From NCBI RefSeq assembly GCF_008974325.1, contig NZ_BKCG01000007.1, positions 100,062-164,061 of the forward strand: a DNA stretch of 64,000 bases, written 5' to 3'. Under the pieces are notes generated by a model. It was not told the origin of the DNA. It searched no databases and saw only the letters and a list, made by a program, of their open reading frames with translations. Below are positions 1-8,913 of the stretch, one piece after another. The first letter of the stretch is position 1. The number at the start of each line of letters is the position of its first letter. The DNA is from Patiriisocius marinus. GTDB lineage: Bacteria; Bacteroidota; Bacteroidia; Flavobacteriales; Flavobacteriaceae. Both the position numbers and the translations under genes were made by a program.

Positions 1-66
1 TTATAAATTGTTTCCCAATGAGGATTTTAAGATAAAGTTTTCGATAACTGACACTTATAATCTGAT

Positions 67-100
67 TTTGGGTCTGCAAAGATACTGTAAAATATCTTTG
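67..100 (+). promoter_or_regulatory. Bacteroidota-type promoter of the first lipoprotein gene
   Basis: A TTTG at 67-70 is followed after 22 bp by TATCTTTG at 93-100, matching the -33 TTG / -7 TAnnTTTG promoter of this phylum. A second -7-like box, TACATTTG, lies at 128-135 nearer the start codon. Which one is used cannot be told from sequence. Confidence 0.55.
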
Positions 101-162
101 TAATTCAATCGTTTGTATTAAATTTTATACATTTGCACAACCTATTTATGTCCCCGTTTATT

Positions 163-1002
163 ATGAAAAAGTTATTATACTTATTTTTTGCTACTTTAAT
201 TCTCGCATCTTGTTCTGAGAATATTGAAGATAATCGTCCTGCATTGCAGGGAGTCATTAATAATGAGTTGTATAGAGCGATCGATGCACAAGCTGTTAGA
301 GGTCTCGATGGTGATTTGACTATAACAGGTTTAACAACAGGTGATGATTTGACACTGCGTCTTTCTAGTGCTACCGCTGGAACTTATAGCTTAGGTGACG
401 ATAGTCCAAACTACGCTAAGTTTACTACTCCCGGTGGTTTTACATATAATACCAACCCTGATGGTAAAGGTGAAGTTGTAATTACACGACTAGATCAAGC
501 TAACCAAAAAGTATATGGTTCGTTTGAGTTTGACGCTATTATCGCTGGTTTAGATACCATTTATGTAAGAAACGGTGTCTTTTTTGAAGTTCCATACATT
601 CAGCAAACAGAAGAAGATATAAACGATAATCCAGAGATAACTTGTTACGCTGGAAATTTTGTAGCGCTTATTGATAATGACCACACTTTGTCTCAAGGAT
701 TAAATATTTGTATAACGGCGGTGGCTAATGAAGATCAAATTGTAATTACTGCAACTGATCCTGATGAGAAAATTGTTGTTAGAGTACCTGTAACGGCTGG
801 GGTAGGACAAAACCCATTACCTGCAGAAGGATTTAGTGCTTCGTATACTAATCTAGAAACAATGGTTACTGAAGAGGCAAATACAGGTAACTTCATTGTG
901 TTAAGTCATAACATAAACGCGAGACTAATTAAAATAACTTTCAATTTTATTACAGATAATCACATAATTGATAGTGCAAGTTTAAATGTAACATATCAAT
1001 AA
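163..1002 (+). CDS. secreted lipoprotein of unknown function
   Basis: This gene encodes about 279 residues. The chosen start ATG at 163 gives a classical lipoprotein signal: MKK, a hydrophobic stretch and the lipobox LASC, with the Cys followed by SENIEDN. The reading frame extends upstream to a TTG at 133, but that TTG overlaps a -7 promoter box, so the internal ATG is preferred. The mature part is rich in Asp, Thr and Gly, looks beta-rich, and seems to have two parts (to about residue 165, then from a Cys-Tyr-Ala-Gly segment on). It resembles the many small, DUF6252-like lipoproteins of Flavobacteriaceae, but I cannot name a function. It is monocistronic and has its own terminator. Confidence 0.8.
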   Translation: MKKLLYLFFATLILASCSENIEDNRPALQGVINNELYRAIDAQAVRGLDGDLTITGLTTGDDLTLRLSSATAGTYSLGDDSPNYAKFTTPGGFTYNTNPDGKGEVVITRLDQANQKVYGSFEFDAIIAGLDTIYVRNGVFFEVPYIQQTEEDINDNPEITCYAGNFVALIDNDHTLSQGLNICITAVANEDQIVITATDPDEKIVVRVPVTAGVGQNPLPAEGFSASYTNLETMVTEEANTGNFIVLSHNINARLIKITFNFITDNHIIDSASLNVTYQ

Positions 1003-1050
1003 TAAGGTAGTGATCTTATTACTCATTTGATTGAGTATTTATAAAACTAA

Positions 1051-1085
1051 AACGTTCAGGATTTTTATTCTGAACGTTTTTTTTT
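1051..1085 (+). terminator. Rho-independent terminator
   Basis: A 9-bp stem AACGTTCAG (1051-1059) pairs with CTGAACGTT (1070-1078) and is followed by an uninterrupted T run to 1085. It ends the lipoprotein transcript. Confidence 0.9.
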
Positions 1086-1156
1086 GGTGTAAAACTGTGA
1101 ACAACTCAACATAACTTTTAACAGAATAAAAAAGTAGAAATTATTACATTTACAAA

Positions 1157-1251
1157 GAGCAGTCTCTGTTTGTTTTCTTCGGAAATATTAAAGTTTCAAT
1201 CACTTTAGGAGGTGTTAAATTCTTAAAATTTCCGAAGTGATACAGCTGCTC
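1157..1251 (+). promoter_or_regulatory. structured leader or small RNA upstream of dnaE
   Basis: Nested inverted repeats fill this stretch. The outer helix is GAGCAG (1157-1162) with CTGCTC (1246-1251). The inner helix is CTTCGGAAAT (1177-1186) with ATTTCCGAAG (1228-1237), followed by one A-A mismatch and four more pairs. The 31-nt apical loop holds AGGAGG (1207-1212) but no credible start codon after it. The element ends 26 nt before the dnaE ATG, so it is most simply a 5' UTR element. A separate small RNA is possible. A TACATTTA box at 1146-1153 could be a weak promoter. Confidence 0.5.
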
Positions 1252-1277
1252 AATCCTCTTTAATTCTATATTTATTT

Positions 1278-4200
1278 ATGTACTTAATCTTTGATACTGA
1301 AACTACTGGACTGCCACGTAATTGGAACGCGCCGTTAACAGATAGTGATAATTGGCCTCGTTGTATACAGATTGCTTGGCAACTGCATGATGCAATGGGT
1401 AACGTTATGGAGCATCAAGATTATTTAGTACAACCAGAGGGATTTAATATTCCTTTCGATGCTGAAAAAATTCACGGAATTTCAACAGAGCTAGCCCAAC
1501 AAAAAGGTGTTACGCTAGATCAAATGATGACGAAGTTTCAAGAGGCATTAACTAAAACTAAATTTTTAGTAGGACAAAATGTTGGGTTCGATCTCAATAT
1601 TATGGGAGCCGAGTTTTTACGTTTAGGAATAGAAAACCCGCTTCCCGAATTTCCTGTACTTGATACTTGTACTGAAACTACAGCACAATTATGTCAAATT
1701 CCTGGAGGACGTGGAGGTAAATTTAAATTACCAACACTTACAGAGTTGCATACCTTTTTATTCAATGAAGGTTTTGGAGAGGCGCATAATGCTACGGCAG
1801 ATGTGGAGGCAACTACACGTTGTTTTTTAGAATTAGTACGTCGTCAATTATACACCATTGAAGAGCTTGATGTACAGCCAGATTATTTTGAAAATTTCAG
1901 CAAGGAAAACCCAAAAGAAATTGAAATAATTGGGCTCAAACACATCAACCTTAAAAAGGCTTCAGAGAAAATTAGGAAGCAGTTAGAGGCAACTAAAATA
2001 GTTGATGAGATTTCAACGAAAGAGCTTGAAGAAAACATTGCAAATCTTGAAGATGTTCCTTTTGCTCATTTACACAACCACTCACAATATTCCATTTTAC
2101 AATCTACATCTAGCACGCAAGATCTAGTAAATGCTGCAGTTGCAGATAATCAACCAGCAGTTGCTATTACTGATAGTGGGAATATGATGGGTGCCTTTCA
2201 CTTTACACGTTCAGTAAATAATTATAATAAAAGTCTTGATGATGCTTATAAGGAGGCATTAGCGGCATATGATGCTGTGGATGATACGGCAACAGATTTT
2301 GATGGAGAAGTGCCAGATAAACCTGAGAAACCTACGCATTTAAAAGCTGTTGTTGGTTGTGAGTTTTTTGTATGTGAAAATCACTTAGATAAAAGTCAAA
2401 AGGATAATGGTTATCAAATTATTCTTATTGCTAAAAACAAAAAAGGATATCATAATTTAGCGAAACTTTCGAGTATAGCATATACACAAGGGTTCTATTA
2501 TGTACCTAGAATTGATAGGAAAATTATTGAAGAATATAAAGAGGATGTAATTGTACTTTCTGGTGGAATGTATGGTGAAATCTCAAGCAAGTTATTGAAC
2601 ATAGGTGAGAAGCAAGCTGAAGAAGCTTTGCTTTATTGGAAAGAAGCGTTTGGTGATGATTTCTATTTGGAAATAATGCGCCATAACCAAGAAGATGAGG
2701 ATAGGATTAATGAGACGTTAGTGCAGTTTTCTAAAAAACACGACGTAAAGTTAATTGCTGCTAATAATACTTATTATATAGAAAAGGAAAGTGCTAATGC
2801 TCATGATATATTGCTTTGTGTTAAGGATGGTGAAAAGCAAGCAACACCTATAGGTAGAGGTAGGGGTTATCGTTATGGATTGCCAAATCAAGAATATTAT
2901 TTTAAGTCGCAAGACGAAATGAAGTCTTTATTTAAAGATCTTCCACAGGCTATTCAAAATATTAGTGATGTTATAGAGAAAATAGAACCTTTCAGTTTAC
3001 AACGAGATGTATTACTGCCTAAATTTGATATTCCAAAAGAATTTGAAGTTCCTGAAGATGCAGTTGATGGTGGAAATAGAGGGGAAAATAAATTTCTTCG
3101 TCACTTAACATATATTGGTGCAAAGAAACGATATGATGCCTTTAAGGAAGAAACTGAAGAGCAAAAAGAAGAGCTAGTTAAAATTAAGGAGCGTTTAGAC
3201 TTTGAGCTAGATGTAATTGAAAAAACAGGGTATCCAGGATACTTTCTAATAACAGAAGATTTTATTAGAGAAGCCCGAAATATGGATGTTTCGGTAGGTC
3301 CCGGTCGTGGATCTGCAGCAGGATCTGTAGTTGCCTATTGTTTGTGGATTACAAATATTGACCCTATAAAGTACGATTTGCTTTTTGAGCGTTTCCTAAA
3401 TCCAGATCGTGTAAGTATGCCCGATATTGATATTGACTTTGATGATGAAGGTCGAAGCAGGGTAATGGATTACGTTATTGAGAAATATGGTGCAAACCAA
3501 GTAGCTCAAATTATTACCTATGGTACCATGGCCGCAAAATCTGCTATTCGTGATACTGCTAGAGTACTAGATTTACCTTTGAGTGATGCAGATCGAATTG
3601 CTAAGTTAATTCCAAACATGACGAAGCTTAACAAGATCTTCGCAATGGATGAGAAAACACTTCGAAGTAAATTTAGAAGTGATGAGTTGCCTAAGGTGCT
3701 TGAATTAATAGCACTTAGTGATGGAATGGATTTAACAGCTGAGACTGTGAACCAAGCAAAAATTCTTGAAGGATCTGTTAGGAATACAGGAATACACGCA
3801 TGCGGGGTTATTATAACACCGGGAGATATAACTAATTATGTTCCAGTTGCATTAGCAAAGGATAGTGATTTGTATGTTACACAGTTTGATAACAGTGTAG
3901 TTGAAAGTGCTGGATTACTTAAGATGGATTTCTTGGGTCTCAAAACCTTAACCTTAATTAAGGACACAGTAAAAATTGTAAAACATAAACACGATATATT
4001 ACTTGATCCAGATACTTTTCCGCTGGATGATGTAAAGACATACGAGTTATTCCAGAGAGGGGAAACAGTAGGGATTTTTCAATATGAATCTGCCGGAATG
4101 CAGAAATATATGAAAGAATTGAAACCTACAGTATTTGCAGATTTAATTGCAATGAACGCCTTGTATCGTCCTGGACCTTTAGAGTATATTCCAAGTTTTA

Positions 4201-5738
4201 TTAGACGTAAAAATGGAGAAGAAGATATAGAATATGACCTTCCAGCAATGGAGGAATATTTGAAGGAAACATACGGTATTACAGTATACCAAGAGCAGGT
4301 GATGTTGCTTTCGCAGAAATTAGCCAACTTTAGTAAGGGTGATGCCGATGTATTGCGTAAGGCAATGGGTAAAAAACAGAAAGCAGTACTTGATAAAATG
4401 AAACCGCGTTTTATTAAAAATGCAGTAGCGAATGGTCATGATGCAGAAAAGCTAGAAAAAATCTGGAAGGATTGGGAGGCATTTGCAAGTTATGCCTTTA
4501 ATAAATCGCACTCTACGTGTTATGCTTGGATTGCTTATCAAACAGCTTATTTAAAAGCGCATTATCCAGCCGAGTATATGGCTGCGGTATTGAGTAATAA
4601 TATGCGAGATATCAAACAGGTTACATTTTTCATGGAAGAATGTAAACGAATGGGGCTTGAGATTTTAGGTCCAGATGTAAATGAGTCTTTTTACAAATTT
4701 TCTGTAAACGATAGAGGAGCTGTTCGTTTTGGTATGGGAGCGATTAAAGGGGTTGGTGAAGGAGCTGTCGCTACAATAGTTGAGAATAGAAAAGAAGAAA
4801 GATATAAGTCAATCTTTGATTTGGCAAAACGAATTGATTTAAGAGCAGCAAATAAAAAAGCATTTGAAAATCTAGTACTAGCTGGAGGATTTGATAGTTT
4901 TGAGCATAATCGATCACAGTATATGCACGATGAGGGAGATGGGACTCCATTTTTTGAAAAGGTGTTAAAGTATGCTGCAAAATATCAAGAAACCGAAAAT
5001 AGCAGTCAAGTAAGCCTCTTTGGTGGAAGTAGCGAAGTCCAAATTCCTGAACCAGTTGTGCCACCTTGTGAAACTTGGGGTACAATGAAAAAACTAAAAC
5101 AAGAGCGCGAAGTTGTAGGTGTTTATATCTCCGGACATCCGCTAGATGATTTTAAAATTGAAATGCGCTCATTTACAAATTGTCAAGTTTCCGATTTTAA
5201 TGAACTGGAACGCCATGTAGGTAAAGAGCTTAGTTTTGGAGGAGTAGTAAGTGATGTCCAGCATCGTGAAAGTAAGCAGGGTAAAGGTTGGGCAATATTT
5301 ACGATTGAAGATTATAACGATAGTTATGAGTTCAAAATATTTGGCGAGGAGTATTTAAAACTTCGACACTTTTTAGTTCCTAATAGTTTTATACACGCCC
5401 GAGTTTATGTTAAAGACGGTTGGGTAAATCGCGATACAGGAAAGAAAAGTGAGCCTAGAATGCAATATAATGGCATGCAATTGTTGCACGATGTAATGGA
5501 GAGCAATGCTAAAAAATTGACCCTTCAAATGCCTATTGAGCAATTACAAGAAAAAGAATTAAAATTTCTTACCGAAACGTTAACGGCTCATAAAGGTGAT
5601 CGTCCATTATACTTTACCATATATCAAATGGAAGAAAAAGTGAAGTTGCAAATGCCAAGTAGGACTCATAAAATTAAAATATCTAATGAGCTCATTGAGG
5701 CTTTAGATGAGCAGCAAATAAAATGGCGACTGAACTAA
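1278..5738 (+). CDS. dnaE: DNA polymerase III alpha subunit with fused N-terminal proofreading exonuclease
   Basis: This is the replicative polymerase, 1486 residues against about 1160 for E. coli DnaE. The extra length is a DnaQ-type DEDDh exonuclease at residues 1-190, with D6 and E8 in DTETTG, D105, H170 and D175 all present. The PHP domain starts near 262 (HLHNHSQYS). The polymerase core contains GPGRGSAAGS and the catalytic aspartates of PDIDIDFDDE (D716, D718). Helix-hairpin-helix and OB parts follow. Proofreading and synthesis therefore sit on one chain. This is not the PolC layout, where the exonuclease is inserted inside the PHP domain. The start ATG at 1278 leaves the exonuclease complete. 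It is expected to act with the sliding clamp at the fork. Confidence 0.96.
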   Translation: MYLIFDTETTGLPRNWNAPLTDSDNWPRCIQIAWQLHDAMGNVMEHQDYLVQPEGFNIPFDAEKIHGISTELAQQKGVTLDQMMTKFQEALTKTKFLVGQNVGFDLNIMGAEFLRLGIENPLPEFPVLDTCTETTAQLCQIPGGRGGKFKLPTLTELHTFLFNEGFGEAHNATADVEATTRCFLELVRRQLYTIEELDVQPDYFENFSKENPKEIEIIGLKHINLKKASEKIRKQLEATKIVDEISTKELEENIANLEDVPFAHLHNHSQYSILQSTSSTQDLVNAAVADNQPAVAITDSGNMMGAFHFTRSVNNYNKSLDDAYKEALAAYDAVDDTATDFDGEVPDKPEKPTHLKAVVGCEFFVCENHLDKSQKDNGYQIILIAKNKKGYHNLAKLSSIAYTQGFYYVPRIDRKIIEEYKEDVIVLSGGMYGEISSKLLNIGEKQAEEALLYWKEAFGDDFYLEIMRHNQEDEDRINETLVQFSKKHDVKLIAANNTYYIEKESANAHDILLCVKDGEKQATPIGRGRGYRYGLPNQEYYFKSQDEMKSLFKDLPQAIQNISDVIEKIEPFSLQRDVLLPKFDIPKEFEVPEDAVDGGNRGENKFLRHLTYIGAKKRYDAFKEETEEQKEELVKIKERLDFELDVIEKTGYPGYFLITEDFIREARNMDVSVGPGRGSAAGSVVAYCLWITNIDPIKYDLLFERFLNPDRVSMPDIDIDFDDEGRSRVMDYVIEKYGANQVAQIITYGTMAAKSAIRDTARVLDLPLSDADRIAKLIPNMTKLNKIFAMDEKTLRSKFRSDELPKVLELIALSDGMDLTAETVNQAKILEGSVRNTGIHACGVIITPGDITNYVPVALAKDSDLYVTQFDNSVVESAGLLKMDFLGLKTLTLIKDTVKIVKHKHDILLDPDTFPLDDVKTYELFQRGETVGIFQYESAGMQKYMKELKPTVFADLIAMNALYRPGPLEYIPSFIRRKNGEEDIEYDLPAMEEYLKETYGITVYQEQVMLLSQKLANFSKGDADVLRKAMGKKQKAVLDKMKPRFIKNAVANGHDAEKLEKIWKDWEAFASYAFNKSHSTCYAWIAYQTAYLKAHYPAEYMAAVLSNNMRDIKQVTFFMEECKRMGLEILGPDVNESFYKFSVNDRGAVRFGMGAIKGVGEGAVATIVENRKEERYKSIFDLAKRIDLRAANKKAFENLVLAGGFDSFEHNRSQYMHDEGDGTPFFEKVLKYAAKYQETENSSQVSLFGGSSEVQIPEPVVPPCETWGTMKKLKQEREVVGVYISGHPLDDFKIEMRSFTNCQVSDFNELERHVGKELSFGGVVSDVQHRESKQGKGWAIFTIEDYNDSYEFKIFGEEYLKLRHFLVPNSFIHARVYVKDGWVNRDTGKKSEPRMQYNGMQLLHDVMESNAKKLTLQMPIEQLQEKELKFLTETLTAHKGDRPLYFTIYQMEEKVKLQMPSRTHKIKISNELIEALDEQQIKWRLN

Positions 5739-5866
5739 ATGTAAAATTCAACTAAATTGTTTTCACTTTTGTTGCGTATTAAAATTTTGGCTTTGCTATA
5801 AAAATAGTTGATGTGTCTATCGACGATTCTAATATGCTGGTTGTAAGGTTTGGAACAAAAATTGAC

Positions 5867-5874
5867 TACTTTTG
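5867..5874 (+). promoter_or_regulatory. -7 promoter box of trxA
   Basis: TACTTTTG fits TAnnTTTG, with a TTG at 5841-5843 placed 23 bp upstream. It lies 57 bp before the trxA ATG. Confidence 0.55.
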
Positions 5875-5931
5875 TGTATAGATTTATTAACGTTATTTCC
5901 TCCGCAAGTAGGAAATCAAAATTTAAAAAAA

Positions 5932-6249
5932 ATGGCATTAGAAATAACAGACGCAACATTCGAAGAAACAGTATTAAATAGTGATAAACCAGTAGTAGTA
6001 GATTTCTGGGCAGCTTGGTGTGGACCTTGCCGTATGGTAGGACCAATCATCGATGAACTAAGTAATGACTACGAAGGAAAAGCAATTGTTGGAAAAATGG
6101 ACGTAGATGCAAACCAAGAATTTGCAGCTAAATACGGAGTTCGTAACATTCCTACAGTATTAGTTTTTCATAAAGGTGAATTAGTAGGTCGTCAAGTAGG
6201 TGTAGCGCAGAAAAGTGTTTATGCTGAAGCGATTGACGGTTTATTATAA
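5932..6249 (+). CDS. trxA: thioredoxin
   Basis: This is a 105-residue thioredoxin that reduces protein disulfides in the cytoplasm. The active site WCGPC is at residues 29-33, and the cis-proline motif NIPT is present. The length equals that of classical TrxA. An in-frame GTP-like extension to 5872 would add 20 residues of non-thioredoxin sequence overlapping the promoter, so ATG 5932 is the start. There is no Shine-Dalgarno, only an A-rich stretch, as usual for Bacteroidota. The gene is monocistronic between its own promoter and a strong terminator. Confidence 0.96.
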   Translation: MALEITDATFEETVLNSDKPVVVDFWAAWCGPCRMVGPIIDELSNDYEGKAIVGKMDVDANQEFAAKYGVRNIPTVLVFHKGELVGRQVGVAQKSVYAEAIDGLL

Positions 6250-6270
6250 TCGACTATCACATAAAGTAAA

Positions 6271-6302
6271 AAAGACTCGGCAATATGTCGAGTCTTTTTT
6301 TT
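6271..6302 (+). terminator. Rho-independent terminator after trxA
   Basis: The stem AAAGACTCG (6271-6279) pairs with CGAGTCTTT (6289-6297) around a 9-nt loop and is followed by a T run. Confidence 0.92.
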
Positions 6303-6406
6303 GGTTTAAAATTAAGGAGTAAAAATTGATGAGTAGGTTTAAAACTTCGGAAATTTTACTGATTGAAGCCTGTGATATTTAATAACATTATAGGACTTAA
6401 AATTAG

Positions 6407-6414
6407 TATATTTG
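6407..6414 (+). promoter_or_regulatory. -7 promoter box of clpP
   Basis: TATATTTG matches TAnnTTTG 83 bp before the clpP start. No clear TTG is seen at the -33 distance. Confidence 0.45.
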
Positions 6415-6496
6415 AACGAATAATATGAATTTGACTGTCTATTTAGGCATACTATTAATGGCTTGATTTAAAGCAAGCGTAGAAATGAAATAAGAA

Positions 6497-7048
6497 ATGA
6501 GTACAGAGAAAAAACAAAAAGTTCAAGATAGAATAGAGCAACAACAATTAGATGACCGCACCATATTTTTATGGGGTCAGGTAGATGATAAAAGTGCGCG
6601 TCACGTTGTTGATAGATTAATGTATTTAGATTTGCTTAATCACGAAGAAATTAAATTGTATATCAATAGTCCAGGAGGTTATGTAACATCTGGTTTTTCA
6701 ATGTACGATACTATTAAAAATATTAAAAGTCCAGTTTCTACTATATGTACAGGTCTTGCTGCTTCTATGGGAAGTATTTTACTTTCAGTAGGAGAAAAAG
6801 GACGTCGTTTTATACAGCCTAATGCTAAAGTGATGATTCATCAGCCAAGTGGTGGAGCTAGAGGTCAAGCAAGTGATATCGAAATCACGGCTCAGGAAAT
6901 TTTAAAAACTAAAGAAGTTAGTGCAAAAATTTTAGCTGAAAACTGCGGACTCGAATTCGATAAAGTGATGAAGGATTTCCAAAGAGATCATTGGATGGAT
7001 GCAGCTGAGAGTGTAAAGTATGGTATTGTTGATGGAATAATGGAATAA
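6497..7048 (+). CDS. clpP: ATP-dependent Clp protease proteolytic subunit ClpP
   Basis: This 183-residue serine peptidase forms the barrel that degrades substrates fed by ClpX or ClpA/C. The catalytic triad can be read directly: S90 in AASMG, H115 in MIHQP and D164 in FQRDHW. The NSPGG substrate-binding strand is at 57-61. The length is a little short because there is little or no propeptide. Several Bacteroidota carry two clpP genes; whether this is the one usually found beside clpX cannot be decided here, because no clpX or tig lies nearby. The gene stands alone between its promoter and a hairpin. Confidence 0.95.
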   Translation: MSTEKKQKVQDRIEQQQLDDRTIFLWGQVDDKSARHVVDRLMYLDLLNHEEIKLYINSPGGYVTSGFSMYDTIKNIKSPVSTICTGLAASMGSILLSVGEKGRRFIQPNAKVMIHQPSGGARGQASDIEITAQEILKTKEVSAKILAENCGLEFDKVMKDFQRDHWMDAAESVKYGIVDGIME

Positions 7049-7092
7049 TTTATTAGTCAATAAATTTACCAATAGATTAGAATAAAAAGATG

Positions 7093-7129
7093 TTGCTAAG
7101 TGGTTTTATTTAAAATCACTTAGCAATTT
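7093..7129 (+). terminator. hairpin terminator after clpP
   Basis: The stem TTGCTAAGTG (7093-7102) pairs with CACTTAGCAA (7117-7126), and an inner G-T pair and four T-A pairs extend it to 15 bp with a 4-nt loop. The T tract after it is weak, so termination may be partial and allow read-through into the DUF58 gene. Confidence 0.6.
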
Positions 7130-7150
7130 ATTATAAAACTATCCCGAAGG

Positions 7151-8080
7151 ATGAATATAGAAAAAGAAATAAATGAAATTACAGGTTTTAAAAATCTGGA
7201 GCTTTTAGCGATGCAAGTTGTTGAGGGGTTTATTTCTGGTTTGCATAAGTCCCCTTTCCACGGGTTTTCAGCTGAGTTTGCTGAGCACAAAATTTATAAT
7301 AATGGTGAGAGTACTAAACATATTGACTGGAAATTATATGCCAAAACTGATAAGTTGTACACCAAGCGTTATGAAGAAGAAACTAATTTACGTTGTCATT
7401 TAATATTAGATAACAGTAGTTCTATGCATTATCCCTCTATGAAAGAGATGGATATTCATCATTTAAATAAAATTGGTTTTTCTGCACTTGCTTCTGCTGC
7501 TATTATGAATTTAATGAAAAGGCAGCGTGATGCAGTAGGGATGAGTATATATAGTGATGAATATGAATACTACGCAAGTGAAAAAGGAAGCGAACGTCAT
7601 CATCAACAATTATTAAGTAATCTTAATAATGCAATATCACAATCACGTGTTTCTGTACAGACAAAAACATACAGTCATTTACATTTAATAGCTGAAAAGT
7701 TAAAACGACGAAGCCTAGTGTTTTTGTTTACTGATATGTTTCAAAGTGATAAAGAAGAAGAGAAGCTTTTTGAAGCTTTACAGCATTTAAAATATAATAA
7801 GCACGAGGTTGTTTTATTTCACACTTATGATAAAGAGAAGGAATTAAAGTTTGATTTTAACAATCGCCCAAAGCGTTTTATAGATGTTGAAACTGGAGAA
7901 CATGTAAATGTATATGCAGATAATGTAAAGGAAAACTACGAAGCAGCAGTTCAATTTTACTTCGATGAGCTTGCTGTAAAATGTGGACAGTATAGAATAA
8001 AATACGTTCCTGTAGATATTAATGAAAGCTTTAATGCTATTTTGACCACATATTTGGTTGAAAGAGGTAAGTTTGGATAA
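7151..8080 (+). CDS. DUF58 domain protein (von Willebrand factor A-like)
   Basis: This 309-residue protein belongs to the DUF58 family. The family signature is the stretch around residues 50-80, rich in charged residues and including HIDWKLYAKTDKLYTKRYEE, followed by a vWA-like fold with the MIDAS-like DNSSSM. In most Bacteroidota such genes sit with a MoxR AAA ATPase and BatA/BatB proteins. None is next to it here, so it is a detached copy or its partner is elsewhere. There is no signal peptide or membrane segment, so it is cytoplasmic. The function is probably chaperone-like, but that is inferred only from the family. Confidence 0.9.
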   Translation: MNIEKEINEITGFKNLELLAMQVVEGFISGLHKSPFHGFSAEFAEHKIYNNGESTKHIDWKLYAKTDKLYTKRYEEETNLRCHLILDNSSSMHYPSMKEMDIHHLNKIGFSALASAAIMNLMKRQRDAVGMSIYSDEYEYYASEKGSERHHQQLLSNLNNAISQSRVSVQTKTYSHLHLIAEKLKRRSLVFLFTDMFQSDKEEEKLFEALQHLKYNKHEVVLFHTYDKEKELKFDFNNRPKRFIDVETGEHVNVYADNVKENYEAAVQFYFDELAVKCGQYRIKYVPVDINESFNAILTTYLVERGKFG

Positions 8081-8171
8081 TATATTTTAAAATTATTTTT
8101 ATTGTATTCTGTTAGTTTTGAATATTTTAAAAAATCTTTTTATTTTTTTTTGAATTTTTTTAAAATAAATG

Positions 8172-8202
8172 TTTGTAGATATCAAAGGTAGTTTTATATT
8201 TG
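8172..8202 (+). promoter_or_regulatory. promoter of tRNA-Asp
   Basis: TTTG at 8172-8175, a 19-bp spacer and TATATTTG at 8195-8202 make a near-ideal Bacteroidota promoter, 60 bp before the mature tRNA. Confidence 0.75.
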
Positions 8203-8261
8203 CACTCGCTTGTAGCAATATAAGCAGAGACATGCTAGTAAAGTCTTTAAAATAGTAGCAC

Positions 8262-8335
8262 GGTCTGGTAGTTCAGTTGGTTAGAATACCTGCCTGTCAC
8301 GCAGGGGGTCGCGAGTTCGAGTCTCGTCCAGACCG
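8262..8335 (+). tRNA. tRNA-Asp (anticodon GTC)
   Basis: The 74-nt cloverleaf is complete. The acceptor stem GGTCTGG (8262-8268) pairs with CCAGACC (8328-8334), G8335 is the discriminator, the anticodon loop reads CTGTCAC, and the T-loop GTTCGAGTC is present. The terminal CCA is not encoded. It is a single tRNA gene with its own promoter. Confidence 0.97.
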
Positions 8336-8436
8336 CAACTTTTTGATAACACTTCTAAAGTGGTTTAAATCAAAATAAAGATGTTGTGTTGAGTTACTTA
8401 AATGTAACTTGTGGTTTAAGAAATTAGACCGATGAG

Positions 8437-8475
8437 AAGCTTTATCAATCTTATGATTGGTGGGCTTTTTTTGTT
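8437..8475 (+). terminator. probable terminator of the tRNA-Asp transcript
   Basis: The stem TATCAATC pairs with GATTGGTG (two wobbles) around the loop TTAT, flanked by an outer AAGC/GCTT pairing and followed by seven T's. It lies about 100 bp after the tRNA. Confidence 0.6.
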
Positions 8476-8663
8476 TTAGGGCAGTTTTCAAATCCCTTAA
8501 TATTTCAGAAACAATCTTACTTATTATTATGTGCAGGGCTTTCTAAGGCTCGCTAATGCCCATTTTTATTTATAAATTTATTAATAAAGTACTCATTAAA
8601 ATATTGATTTTTTATTAATTTTTAAATAGCTATCTCTCTATTATTTATCCTTTTAGCGTTGAT

Positions 8664-8680
8664 TTAACATTTAGTGTTAA
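8664..8680. promoter_or_regulatory. dyad upstream of the small-protein trio
   Basis: TTAACA and TGTTAA are inverted around five bases, 70 bp before the first small gene. It could be a regulator site; no regulator is identified. Confidence 0.3.
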
Positions 8681-8749
8681 TCTATATTAATGTTCTATGA
8701 GCTTACTGATATGACAAGTATATTTATGTGAACTTTAAATTTTATAGCA

Positions 8750-8902
8750 ATGAGTACAGATGAAAAAACACCAAATCAAGACGAGTTAACCTCGAAAAAG
8801 GATAGTGCAATAAATAAAAAAGCTAATGAAGCTGATGGTCGTGAAATCAATCATCAAGTGGAGCAGCGTCGCGATCAACACAAACCTAGAGATAATGCCT
8901 AA
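8750..8902 (+). CDS. small disordered hydrophilic protein, first of three
   Basis: ATG at 8750 opens a 50-residue frame ending in TAA at 8902. The product starts MSTDEKTPNQDELTSKK and is almost wholly Asp, Glu, Lys, Asn, Gln and Arg, with no hydrophobic core, Cys or Trp. It should be intrinsically disordered. It is the first of three such genes in a row (11 and 14 bp gaps), which argues that it is real and part of an operon. Proteins of this composition are often stress-related, but that is only a guess; I do not recognise a family. Confidence 0.6.
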   Translation: MSTDEKTPNQDELTSKKDSAINKKANEADGREINHQVEQRRDQHKPRDNA

Positions 8903-8913
8903 ATTAATAAGTT

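Larger units (their letters stand above)
8336..8749. other. gene-free stretch after tRNA-Asp
   Basis: This 414-bp stretch holds no gene I can support. It contains the hairpin at 8437-8475, a GGGC/GCCC pair around 8536-8561, and a dyad at 8664-8680 upstream of three small genes. The rest is A+T-rich and featureless. Confidence 0.6.

Noticed and set aside
8297..8491. Minus-strand ORF over tRNA-Asp
   Set aside because: It overlaps the tRNA and its terminator; the translation is an artefact (ending RDSNSRPPA, typical of tRNA shadows).
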